Made by a program: the position numbers and the translations under genes
Assembly: GCF_907164915.1 (NCBI RefSeq)
Contig: NC_061868.1
Coordinates: 24,051,819 to 24,115,818, forward strand
Origin: Impatiens glandulifera
Lineage: Eukaryota; Streptophyta; Magnoliopsida; Ericales; Balsaminaceae
Direction: 5' to 3'
DNA length: 64,000 bases
Shown: in pieces, positions 1 to 9,409 of the stretch
Layout: each line of letters opens with the position of its first letter
Position numbering within the stretch: the stretch's first letter is position 1
Notes under the pieces: generated by a model
Database searches by the model: none
What the model was told of the DNA's origin: nothing
The model's input: the letters and a program-made list of their open reading frames with translations, nothing else

Positions 1-1458
1 TTCTTACTTCTAAGTTGGATTTGTTGATTCAATTAGTAGCTATACATGATTCCTAACATGTAGGGATGAATTTCAAGTAACTGTTTCACCCTTTTGATCA
101 TGTTTGATCAAATTTGGTTTTTGAAAAAAGTTAGATTTTGATTCAATCTTCAAAAACCATTTTAATGATGTAATGATGTTCTTGTTTTGGTATGGATTAA
201 CTATATTCATCATTTCAAAACTAATGGAACAAAAATCAGGCCTTGAAATGGCCTAATTTAAAAGATCCCAGGACCGAGCCGCGCGACCGAGGAAACCGCC
301 CAGGACCGTGCCACCCGACCGAGAAAGTTGTCTTAGGGCCGACAAAACTAGCCTAGACCTAATTAACCTAGGACAAACCTTGCCACTTGACCTATGATTA
401 AACTTGACACCTAACCTAGGACTAAAAACTAAACCTAGCCTCAGCTTAGCCTAGGCCAAACCATAGCCCTAGCCTAGTATCAAACCCCAACTTAACTTAA
501 GACCGTTATAGCCCTAGGCCTAAGTCCGAACCCTTACTAAAAATTGAACTTCTTCAACCTTACTAAGCCCAAATTGACCAGATCGGACTCGAACCTAGGG
601 TTTAATCCTTAGGCCCGTTTGGTTCCAATTTTCAAAAAAATCCAAAACTATTTTGGAACCAAGCCCCCATTTTCTAAAAATAATGGTATTTTCAAGGTCA
701 TAAAGTAATTCTCAAAATTCTCTGGGATGTTTCCCAAAGAAATTTTCTTTTGCTAGGTCTTGTTTGGTTATACTCTCTAACATCTTTTTCTGATATTTTC
801 AGGTTTTGTTAAATCTGAACCCCAACGCAACAGGTACACACCTCCTTTAAATAATTTTGTACAATTATTTAAAGTTTATCCTCATTTAGGACCCCTGGAC
901 TACTAATTAAAGATAAGGAATGTTATAATTAGATTTATAGAAGCCAGACTTTGTCTATTTTAAAAGGATTTTGAAAACCGTCCTTAGGCGGGCGCAAAGG
1001 ACATAGCGCAAAAGCCCTTTCCCGAGCGAAAACAGACAACAAACCACTTTTTTTAGAAACTCTGGTATAAATACGTTTGTACACGTATCATTTTATTGAT
1101 TTTCATAAAATCTCTTGGCGACTCTGATTTTCAAATAAATAATCTTTAAATTGATTATGTTTAATTGATTTAAATCGGGCAGGTTAAATTGTTATTCAGC
1201 CTCCTAGATTATTAATATTTGAACAAAAGATTAATTATTTTACATAATTAATTTATTTCTGCTCCAGGTATTCTCAAAATCTTTTAAAAATTGAATGTTT
1301 CATTTTAAAAGATGCCTGGTACGCAAACCAAGGTTGAAATCATTGAACCTCGAGCTGCTTCGCGGTAGTCCTTCCATATTGCCATGTGTCTCACAAACAC
1401 GTGATAAGCTATGGAACGGGACATAGACCGGGGGGGGGGGGGATAAAACGGTGTTACA
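1..1458 (+). repeat. 5' LTR of Ogre/Tat element (3' part only)
   Basis: Aligns with 15918-17595, the end of the 3' LTR. It ends ...GTGTTACA directly before the PBS. Relative to the 3' LTR it lacks 221 bp (3' LTR positions 16188-16408); the junction is at about 270 and shares the 3-base microhomology CCA. A run of about 12 G lies at 1430-1441. Confidence 0.9.
1066..1072 (+). promoter_or_regulatory. LTR TATA box of Ogre element
   Basis: TATAAAT follows a GC-mixed U3 and is conserved at 17204-17210 in the 3' LTR. It would start transcription near 1095-1100. Placement is inferred from motif and position only. Confidence 0.55.
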
Positions 1459-1465
1459 GCTTTCT

Positions 1466-1485
1466 TGGCGACTCTGCTGGGGACC
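1466..1485 (+). other. Primer binding site, tRNA-Arg-like (Ogre type)
   Basis: TGGCGACTCTGCTGGGGACC begins 7 bases after the LTR end. This is the PBS type reported for Ogre elements (complementary to a tRNA-Arg 3' end), unlike the tRNA-Met PBS of the copia and chromovirus elements in this window. Confidence 0.75.
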
Positions 1486-2074
1486 TTTGTTATTTTAAAA
1501 TGAATAAAATAGACAAAGTTCTGGCTATTTATAAATTGATATTTATAACATTCCACTCTCACAATAGTCCACCTCATGGGGTCCATCACTCCAACAGGTA
1601 CTTAGGTTTTATCCTATATCCTATACTTAAGTTTACCCTAATACTTGCCTCGGATGGGTACATCACCCAGACTTACGTGAAGGAGTACTAGGTCGGAATT
1701 CTGTACTCCTATAATTACGTGAAGACCGATCATACCGGTCTGTGACCGAGAGATGTTGCGTGAGGAAAGACTAGGAACCCGGAGTGGATCCCTTCTGTCG
1801 GCTTTGATACATCCTACGGGATGCGATCTTAGCGACGGTGGGGAGAGATTCCCACCCAAACCTCGACAGAAAACCTTAGTACACAAAACCTGGTTACTCT
1901 ATCCAACCGTTGTTTGGACATGCCCAAACAGCAAGGCCTCGACAAGTCAACTCAGTACGTGCTTATTTATTATACATGCATATGTTTATAATAGATATAC
2001 TAAAACATCTCTAAGCATGTTTTCTTTCACCAAAATCACTCGACATATTTGTCAAAGTTGATTGTGTTCGCAGA
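1486..2074 (+). other. Ogre leader region
   Basis: Untranslated leader between PBS and ORF1a. Two open frames of about 100 codons here (1386-1691 and 1753-2061) show no recognisable domain and are probably chance. A splice-acceptor-like GTGTTCGCAG ends at 2073, just before the ORF1a start codon. Confidence 0.5.
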
Positions 2075-3202
2075 ATGGCCCTATTAGACAACGAGGACCT
2101 CTCAATGTGGACTCACCACTTCAATGAGTATTTGTGGTACTATGACTCCTTTGGGATCAACACCGCTCTCAACTTTACTAATCACCGCCTCCACCATGGC
2201 TTCATGATGGATATGCAATGCAGATGGGATCCGGTGCACCGCGCCTTTATACTAGGGGATCGCCAGATTTGCCCAACAATTGAGGAATTCAAGGCCATCA
2301 TGATGATCAGAAGCAAGAACATCCTAAGGCTCAAACCCTCGGCCGAAGCCATGTCTCTCAGAAAACTCCTCCAAGATGAGTTGGGCTACACGAAAACCTT
2401 GGCAAACAAAATCCTCGCTAGAAATCACTTGGACTTTCCTCGCTGGGTCAAAGTGGCAACCCAAAATGGAGAAATCCCTCCACTAAGCTTCGGCGCTTCT
2501 TTACTCACCATGTCCATTATGGTAGCTCATTTCCTCCTTGCTCCTTCGAGCAATCGCCCTCCATCCGCAAGGATCCTAGAAGTGGTCTATAATCTTAGAG
2601 GTGGAAATAAAGATCCCACTGGGATCATTCTAGCAGAGACACTGATGGGTCTCAACGAATCATACTACTCATACTTTCTCAATCAAAGGGGAGCTCCTAT
2701 CATCCTCTACATTTGGCTCATAGAGAAGATGGAGCGTATTCCTCCTCCACTTCCTGGCAACGTGATGGGTACTGCCCTCCAGAATCGACGCTTCAGGCAC
2801 ATCAAACCAGAGCTCCCTGTCACCGATGATGATCCCATTCGAGATCTTCTTCCATGGTATGGTATTAAGAAGATGGTCCATCTGATGAGCGACCAACCCA
2901 TCATCATACTCATGGGCCTCGAGTGTATTACTTCATACTACACTAGTGAACTGTTTAAACAGTTCGGGCGCGACTGCATGCCCCCTTGCCTTGACTGCGT
3001 GGTAGCCATAGATAGGCCAATCCAGCACAATGACTTTGCCGACTATCTGGATCTTTGGAATGATTGCGTCAAAATGGGAATCCCTAAAAATCGCAATGAC
3101 TACATCGACCAGATCATGGACGAATTCCACCTCCAACAAACAGAAACAGAAAGTGAAGGTTCTGTTACCTCCACTCGCTGTAGTCGAACTCGCTCCCCCT
3201 GA
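2075..3202 (+). CDS. Ogre ORF1, first copy (ORF1a), function unknown
   Basis: An intact 375-codon frame upstream of gag. Ogre elements carry an ORF of unknown function here; it resembles the plant family I believe is listed as DUF7745, which I cannot check. Visible blocks: MDMQCRW at residues 45-51, CPTIEEF at 66-72, a GNKDPTGIILAETLMGLN block near 167-184, LPWYGIKKM at 249-257, SYYTSELFKQFG near 277-288 and VAIDRP at 300-305. All recur in order in the next ORF (3438-4538), so the two are tandem paralogues. No signal peptide or membrane segment is evident. It is intact although the downstream pol frames are broken. Confidence 0.8.
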   Translation: MALLDNEDLSMWTHHFNEYLWYYDSFGINTALNFTNHRLHHGFMMDMQCRWDPVHRAFILGDRQICPTIEEFKAIMMIRSKNILRLKPSAEAMSLRKLLQDELGYTKTLANKILARNHLDFPRWVKVATQNGEIPPLSFGASLLTMSIMVAHFLLAPSSNRPPSARILEVVYNLRGGNKDPTGIILAETLMGLNESYYSYFLNQRGAPIILYIWLIEKMERIPPPLPGNVMGTALQNRRFRHIKPELPVTDDDPIRDLLPWYGIKKMVHLMSDQPIIILMGLECITSYYTSELFKQFGRDCMPPCLDCVVAIDRPIQHNDFADYLDLWNDCVKMGIPKNRNDYIDQIMDEFHLQQTETESEGSVTSTRCSRTRSP

Positions 3203-3437
3203 AGAGGAGCCCCAAGTTTCACCCTTTTTGCACAAAGCGGCCTAGTATAGTCAACTAGACAAACCCCAAAGAACTCCGAAATTTTGAAATGTAACATCGG
3301 AAGTTCTTTCTTTTGAAAGCAAATATGTATAAAACCTTATGGGATGTTTATCTATATGTCATATTGTTTGCATACGCATTTGTTTTTGTTGTTATATTTG
3401 CAATACCTTCTCTCTCCTACAGTCACAGTCAACCACG

Positions 3438-4538
3438 ATGTCCATGTTGACGGATGCCGAGTTGCTCCCTTGGGCGAAGCACTTTCGTGAAAGTCGGTGG
3501 TACTTCGAAGACTACGATCTCAATCCTATCCTGAAGTTTCTAAAGTACGAAGTCAACCCCAACTTCATGATGGAAATGCAACAAAGGTGGAATCCTGATC
3601 AAAGAACCTACGTACTCGGTAACAAGATCATGTGCCCCACCATAGAAGAATTTCGGGCTATTCTCATGATAGATAACAAGAATGTCATACATCTAAAGCC
3701 ATTCCTAGACTCGATGTCTATCGGAAGACTTCTACAAAAAGAGTACGACTACTCTGAACAAACCTCTGATTCCATCATCTCTGGCATGAGCATCAACTTC
3801 CGGGCTTGGGCTGAACTAGAGATCAAGGACGGAGAAGTCCCGATAAAAGCAGGATCATCCATAATCACAATGTCTATCCTACTTGCTCACTACTTCATCA
3901 GGCCAGCGAACGACGATCCTTCCTCAAGGATCATCGAGGTGGCACATCAGTTGCGGAAAGGCAACAAAGATCCTTCTGGCATTATACTAGCAAAAACACT
4001 CATGGGTCTGAATAGCTCATATCGATCTCCCACCATGAGTAAGAGGGGCTCTCCCTCGATCCTATACATATGGCTGCTTGACAAGCTAAAGCGTCTACCG
4101 CCAGTCCTATCCGGAAATACTCTATCTCCCTTTGTTCAATACCAAACAATGAGGGAATCTCTCCATGAAATCCCGATACTGGATGATAATGAAACCTGGG
4201 ACATCCTTCCCTGGTACCCCATCAAGAAGATGACCTTCATGATGAACGACAAGTCGCTTGTCCTCCTCCTGGGTTTAGAATGGATCACCTACTACTATAC
4301 CCATGAACTATTCAAACAGTTTGGATACAGCCATGTCGAACCTGCTATTGCAATAGACAGACCTATAACCCGAAGACTCCACGTAGAGTACCTCGGTCAG
4401 TGGCACGATGCCTTCCAGCTTAATGTCATGACAAGACGAAGAAAATACCATGATCTTATCACCAACCAGTATGAGAGAGCTCACCAAGTTGAAGCAGAGG
4501 AGAATGCTCATATCGAATCAGACTATGTCTGGACTTAA
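3438..4538 (+). CDS. Ogre ORF1, second copy (ORF1b), function unknown
   Basis: Paralogue of ORF1a, 236 bp downstream. The open frame begins at 3339, but homology with ORF1a begins at the ATG at 3438 (MSMLTDAELLPW), so I place the start there; the 33 upstream codons are Cys-rich and unrelated. Shared blocks in the same order: MEMQQRW, CPTIEEF, GNKDPSGIILAKTLMGLN, LPWYPIKKM, YYTHELFKQFG, AIDRP. By eye well under half the residues are identical, so the duplication is much older than the insertion. The frame is intact to TAA at 4536. A pyrimidine-rich stretch ending TCCTACAG lies about 16 bases upstream of the start. Confidence 0.8.
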   Translation: MSMLTDAELLPWAKHFRESRWYFEDYDLNPILKFLKYEVNPNFMMEMQQRWNPDQRTYVLGNKIMCPTIEEFRAILMIDNKNVIHLKPFLDSMSIGRLLQKEYDYSEQTSDSIISGMSINFRAWAELEIKDGEVPIKAGSSIITMSILLAHYFIRPANDDPSSRIIEVAHQLRKGNKDPSGIILAKTLMGLNSSYRSPTMSKRGSPSILYIWLLDKLKRLPPVLSGNTLSPFVQYQTMRESLHEIPILDDNETWDILPWYPIKKMTFMMNDKSLVLLLGLEWITYYYTHELFKQFGYSHVEPAIAIDRPITRRLHVEYLGQWHDAFQLNVMTRRRKYHDLITNQYERAHQVEAEENAHIESDYVWT

Positions 4539-4830
4539 GAAGTTTCGCTTTCATCTGGGACTTTTTCCCATTTAGACTCTTTTGTAAAATATAAATAAGA
4601 GAGTCTCTCTGTAACAAACGCTGCCAGCATGTTTATATACAGCTCTATGTTTGTCTATTTGATCATGAATGAAATCCTTGCTTTCCTAAATTCATGTCTC
4701 GCATTTGTATTGTACTACATCTACAAAGCTTCATTTATCTCTATCTTCTTAACAGTGCACCAGTCACTTTCGTGCAAGTACGGCCCCACGAAAAAGAGAT
4801 CCAAGAACCGGACGTTTTGTACGCCAAGTC
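4539..4830 (+). other. Spacer between ORF1b and gag
   Basis: AT-rich; short overlapping open frames (4629-4859, 4694-4894) look like chance. A CTTAACAG acceptor-like site lies near 4750. Confidence 0.4.
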
Positions 4831-5832
4831 ATGGCCGAAGGAACTCCAAAAAGCGTTAAGGACACAGTATCCCCAACTGAGTTTGCTGAGATGAAAGCTA
4901 CTCTTCAGCAAGTCAATGAACAGTTGGCAATATTAACGAGCTTGATGACTAAGCCTGCCATCCCAGCCCCGGAGCAGCCATCCTCGTCACGACAGCCGCC
5001 ACTAGCTACGCCTATTGCCACTCCGATTAGGATCAATCCTCAGAATCATCGCGTGGAAGAAGCCTCTCTCTATGAAGAGCCTCCTAAAGATGATAACAGG
5101 TCAGCAAGGACTCAGCCAGAAGTTGCTGACAACCCTAATGCCCAAGAAGGGGCAAACCCTTCGATCATCCCTCCTATGGAATACGAGATCCAAATGGCTC
5201 AATTGAATGCTAACCAGGCCAAGTTCCAAGAGAAACTCAATCAATTGACCAAAGGCAGTTTGGATGAACACCATGATTGGAAAAATGCCATGAAAACTGC
5301 CGAACGAGCAATGATCCCTTTTGGGATAAAGTTACCTTCTCTATCAAAGTATGTAGGCAAGACTGACCCTACTGCTTTCTTCCAGATATACACCATGGCT
5401 ATGACACCTTTATATCTGGGAGAACCGACAGTCCTCCATCTATTTCCCTAGTACTTAGATGGTGCGGCCCTACGTTGGTATCACCAAAAGAAGATAGTTT
5501 ATCTTCAAAGTATCGACGAACTCGCGTCTGCCTTCATAGAACGTTTCAGCATGCATCTCAGCTTAGAACGGCCAGAGAAGAAGCTCAAGAATGTCAAGCA
5601 AGGCGAAAACGAAAAATTCGCGGTCTTTATCGAACGGTGGAAAGCGGTTGCTGAAGAGATTGATTCCCTGCCTAGCGAACAAAGACAAATCGACATGATT
5701 CTAGATAATGTTAACGGTCGATATTCTGTTGGATTCGCCGTAAAGACTTTCCAAAACATGAAAAGCTCCTTAAAACAGGTAGTAACCTCGACGAAGCCTT
5801 TGATAAAGAAAGGAAAGAGGGTAAAACTGTAA
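4831..5832 (+). pseudogene. gag: Ogre gag (capsid region), broken
   Basis: Frame opens MAEGTPKSV and carries an N-terminal coiled-coil-like stretch (residues about 12-37), a Pro-rich linker and the retrotransposon gag core (IPFGIKLPSLSKYVGKTDPTAF, then GAALRWY after the stop). An in-frame TAG at 5449-5451 splits the core, probably a former Gln codon. The frame continues to 5832, but a frameshift near 5780-5800 moves the reading frame, since DEAFDKERKEGK-type coding resumes in the third frame. Gag would form the cytoplasmic particle; this copy cannot make a full one. Confidence 0.8.
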
Positions 5833-5945
5833 AGGCCTATGCTGCTCCTCCACGACCTCAGAGGAAGGACAAAACCGAAGTTCACCAGGTCACAACTGCC
5901 TGGCAGGCCCCTACTCCTCCTAAGCCCAGTCCAAGCAAACCGGTA

Positions 5946-7601
5946 TTGGCCAAAACAAATGTCCCGACGACGCCTAAGCCGCCAATTCCGAGGGTCCCAA
6001 GACCTCCCAGAACTTTTGATGATCTGGGCATGACCTTGAGTCAAGCTTTTACCCTCCTTCATCAGAGGAACCTCATCAAGCCTTTAGCTCCTCGAGAAGG
6101 GGTAGAGTCCCTTGGTAAGTTTGAAGGGGCATGGTGCGCATATCATCAAATGAAGGGGTACTCTACTGATAATTGTAGTGCCCTTAAACATCAGTGTCAA
6201 GACCTGATTGATCAGAAAATCATTCCTAAACCCGAAATCGCGAGCAATCCGTTGCCTGATCATCAGGTCAACCTAATTTCTTCCAACGAACCGGTTAACC
6301 CTCTAGAGGTTAATATAATCAACCCATGGCCCAAAAAGGAGGACCGAGGAGCTCCACATCCGCCGGTAATACCTCGAAATTGGTGGATTATTGACAACCT
6401 CGATTCAAGCGCTCCCAAGATAGTACAACGAGAAGTTTTAGCAACCCGGAGCGGAGCCGACTTCCAGCCCAGTTTCATGAAAACAACCCCTGTAGTCAAT
6501 CTTCCCGGCCCATCTAACGATCCAAGAAGGGAAAACGAGCCCAGAGCTTTAAATCCTGGTGATAGTCTTCTTGCTCAGCTCAAGAAGATTAATGCCAACA
6601 TTTCCATCTGGGAAATCCTTATGTATTCTATCGAACACAGGCAAGCTGTTCTGAATGAGCTAAGCCAGGCTAGTATGCCAGCCAACACAACTCCAGAAGA
6701 GTTGGTTGGTATCATCTCATCAACTCCTCAGATCAACATGATAGGGTTCGAGGACAAAGACCTACCTGCTCCCGATGAACCCCATGTTAAGGCTCTTTAT
6801 ATTTATGTAAAAATGGCTGATAAAGTCATTCCTATGACTCTAATCGACAATGGTTCAGAATTGAACATATGTCCCTGGAAGACTCTCCAAGAGATCGACA
6901 TTTCTGCTGATAAAGTCCTCCCCTCAGACCTGTGCGTCCGTGGCTTTGACAATTCTCGTCGAGAGATTATGGGCAGTTACCTAACAACGATCTACGTAGC
7001 TGATGTACCTTTTGAGGTGGAATTCTGTGTAATCAACATGCGACCATCGTACAACCTAATCTTGGGACGACCCTGGTTGCATCAGGCTAAGGCTCTTGCC
7101 TCCACCCTGCATCAGAAAATTCGTTTCATGGCTAACAGAAAACTCGTCACCATAGAAGGTGAGAAATACGTCACAACCATCATCGGTTCAACTCATTCCA
7201 CTAACCCAAAGATTGAGTTAAGTGGATTCGACATCTGTCCTATATTTAGGCAAGGTCAAGACTCATCTTCCACTCCTGACTTCACTCCCTACAGCGCAAT
7301 CTCTATGCGTCTCATGCAGAAAATGGGATATTTCCCAGGAATGGGTCTAGGGCCGAATGCTACCGGCATGACTTCCTTCCCCTGGTCTTACTACGACTCA
7401 GACAACTTTGGCATCGGTTATACTCCGACAGAGGGTGAGGAATCCAGGAAAGGTAAAATCTCTAAACAATTTATACCTATTCCTCCAACCCTAAATGGAC
7501 AGTTTGTGCGAGAAGGAAAAGCCACATTGTGTTTCGAGTTCCCCGAACCTTTCTTCAACCAAGTTTTACAAACTCGCTCTCAGGTTTCGAAATCTTTCTA
7601 G
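5946..7601 (+). CDS. pro: Ogre gag C-terminus, aspartic protease and G-patch-like motif
   Basis: The open frame reaches upstream to about 5790, so 5946 is only its first ATG. It carries a degenerate knuckle-like motif (CAYHQMKGYSTDNC, where Ogre relatives usually have GH rather than GY), then the protease core with LIDNGSELNICP (nt about 6840-6880) in place of the usual DSG/DTG, and a second protease block ending ILGRPWL. Near the C-terminus MQKMGYFPGMGLGPNATG resembles the G-patch-like motif of Ogre polyproteins. It ends at 7601 and overlaps the RT frame by 73 bases. Ogre elements are known to splice out an intron between protease and RT, so this frame change may be natural rather than a mutation. 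Confidence 0.8.
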   Translation: MAKTNVPTTPKPPIPRVPRPPRTFDDLGMTLSQAFTLLHQRNLIKPLAPREGVESLGKFEGAWCAYHQMKGYSTDNCSALKHQCQDLIDQKIIPKPEIASNPLPDHQVNLISSNEPVNPLEVNIINPWPKKEDRGAPHPPVIPRNWWIIDNLDSSAPKIVQREVLATRSGADFQPSFMKTTPVVNLPGPSNDPRRENEPRALNPGDSLLAQLKKINANISIWEILMYSIEHRQAVLNELSQASMPANTTPEELVGIISSTPQINMIGFEDKDLPAPDEPHVKALYIYVKMADKVIPMTLIDNGSELNICPWKTLQEIDISADKVLPSDLCVRGFDNSRREIMGSYLTTIYVADVPFEVEFCVINMRPSYNLILGRPWLHQAKALASTLHQKIRFMANRKLVTIEGEKYVTTIIGSTHSTNPKIELSGFDICPIFRQGQDSSSTPDFTPYSAISMRLMQKMGYFPGMGLGPNATGMTSFPWSYYDSDNFGIGYTPTEGEESRKGKISKQFIPIPPTLNGQFVREGKATLCFEFPEPFFNQVLQTRSQVSKSF

Positions 7602-9409
7602 ATTGTTCTTTTAATTCTAATTCATCTCTTAATATGATTAGGAAAAGGACTGCTTATTGGCATGAAACCCTGGAAAAGCTTGTCAGGGATCTTTCTCTAA
7701 CGGACGAGGACGCGGTTGTTGATGAAGACTTTTGTAAGATAAACTCCACAAACCTTCTGGCAGTTGATAAAGCTCCTGTAATCAACCTGAGTGTTGATAG
7801 CAACATCACACCCCTTTTGGATTGTGAAATAGTGTCTGATGTTGTAATAAATAAAGAAGTTTGTAATGACAATCCTGATGAGATGTCATCTTCTTTTTGT
7901 AATAAAGCATCCAATAAAACGCCAGAGTACAGTTTCGAATATATGTCAAATAATGATGATGTTTCATTCAACTCTGAATTTAATTTCGAAATGAAAAACT
8001 TCTTAGAATACGAGGACGAGATCGTTTCCGCAACCGAGAAACCAATCGAAGTAAACCTCAATACTCAAGACGATCCTCAAATTGTGTTGATTGGACAGAG
8101 CCTGAGTGATGACGAGCGTCATGAGATGATCGAATTACTAAAGACTAACAAAGAAGTGTTTGCTTGGTCTTACAAGGATATGCCTGGAGTGGATCCTGCA
8201 ATCGTTCGACATCAAATTCCCCTTTATCCAGAGGCAAAACCCGTTAAACAAAGGTTAAGACGAATGAAAACCGAGGTTGTCGCCAAGGTTAAAGAAGAGG
8301 TCCAGAAACAGTTGGAAGCAAAATTCCTCGAAACTGTGGACTACCCCGCATGGATAGCCAATGTGGTTCCCGTCTTGAAGAATGACGGAAGGATGCGCGT
8401 GTGTGTAGACTACCGCGATTTGAACAAGGCTACTCCTAAGGATAGCTTTCCTTTGCCCCACATTGACATTCTGGTCGATCATGCTGCCGACAATCAGCTC
8501 TTGTCTTTCATGGATGGATTCTCAGTATATAACCAAATTCTGATTGCGGAAGAAGACAAAGAAAATACTACCTTTATCACGGAGGTAGGCACGTTCTGTT
8601 TCAGGGTCATGCCTTTCGGTCTCAAAAATGCTGGAGCTACCTATCAACAAGCAGTAACAATGATCTTACACGACATGATCCATAAAGAGGTAGAAGTCTA
8701 CATAGACGACATGATCGTAAAGTCTAAGGATCGACGGGGTCATATTCCCAACTTAGACAAATTCTTACAAAGAATTCGAAAGTATCGGCTTCGACTGAAC
8801 CCGAAGAAGTGTGCTTTCGGAGTCACTGCCGGTAAGATGCTAGGATTTCTCATCACCCAACGTGGAATAGAAATCGATTCCTCCAAAATCGAGGCCATTA
8901 CGGCTATGCCTGTACCTCGGAATGAGCGAGAAGTCCGAGGCTTCCTCGGAAAAATCCAGTTCATCAGTCGTTTCATCAGCAAACTAACTCTTACTTGTGA
9001 TCCTCTTTTTAAGCTACTGAAAAAGGATCAGAAATTCCAATGGGATGACACTTGTCAACAAGCTTTTGACAAAATCAAAGACTATCTAAAGTCACCACCG
9101 GTCCTTATGCCTCCAAGGCCCGGTATCCCTTTAATTCTCTATCTCACAGTGATAGACTCGGCTATGGGTAGCTTGTTGGTTCAAGAAAACGAGGATAAGG
9201 TCGAGACTGCCGTCTACTACCTAAGCAAGAGAATGACAGGGTACGAATTGAACTATTCAACACCCGAGAAAGTGTGTTGGGCACTCGCATGGGTCACCAA
9301 AAGACTAAGACATTATATGCAAGCCCACCCCATCAAGTTGGTGTCCAGGCTTGACCCAATCCATTATCTATTTCAACGTACGTTGTTGTCGCCTAGATTC
9401 GCTAAATGA
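7529..9409 (+). CDS. pol: Ogre reverse transcriptase and first RNase H
   Basis: RT homology starts near 8040 (NLNTQDDPQIVLIG, then VFAWSYKDMPGVDP). Core motifs: VCVDYRDLNKATPKDSFPLP, FMDGFSVYNQI with the first catalytic Asp, and the catalytic YIDD at 8698-8709 (VYIDDMIVKS). The connection follows (GFLGKIQFISRFI), then a gypsy RNase H (IDSAMGSLLVQE..., ALAWVTKRLRHYM). The frame stops at TGA 9407-9409, exactly where related copies read Trp (AKW), and reopens at once in the same frame, so this is a single TGG-to-TGA nonsense change. The first 170 codons (Asp/Asn/Ser-rich) are a linker without recognisable domain. Confidence 0.88.
   Translation: MFRVPRTFLQPSFTNSLSGFEIFLDCSFNSNSSLNMIRKRTAYWHETLEKLVRDLSLTDEDAVVDEDFCKINSTNLLAVDKAPVINLSVDSNITPLLDCEIVSDVVINKEVCNDNPDEMSSSFCNKASNKTPEYSFEYMSNNDDVSFNSEFNFEMKNFLEYEDEIVSATEKPIEVNLNTQDDPQIVLIGQSLSDDERHEMIELLKTNKEVFAWSYKDMPGVDPAIVRHQIPLYPEAKPVKQRLRRMKTEVVAKVKEEVQKQLEAKFLETVDYPAWIANVVPVLKNDGRMRVCVDYRDLNKATPKDSFPLPHIDILVDHAADNQLLSFMDGFSVYNQILIAEEDKENTTFITEVGTFCFRVMPFGLKNAGATYQQAVTMILHDMIHKEVEVYIDDMIVKSKDRRGHIPNLDKFLQRIRKYRLRLNPKKCAFGVTAGKMLGFLITQRGIEIDSSKIEAITAMPVPRNEREVRGFLGKIQFISRFISKLTLTCDPLFKLLKKDQKFQWDDTCQQAFDKIKDYLKSPPVLMPPRPGIPLILYLTVIDSAMGSLLVQENEDKVETAVYYLSKRMTGYELNYSTPEKVCWALAWVTKRLRHYMQAHPIKLVSRLDPIHYLFQRTLLSPRFAK

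Noticed and set aside
1386..2061. Two open frames of about 100 codons in the Ogre leader
   Set aside because: No domain, no relation to other copies, and one starts inside the LTR across the G run.
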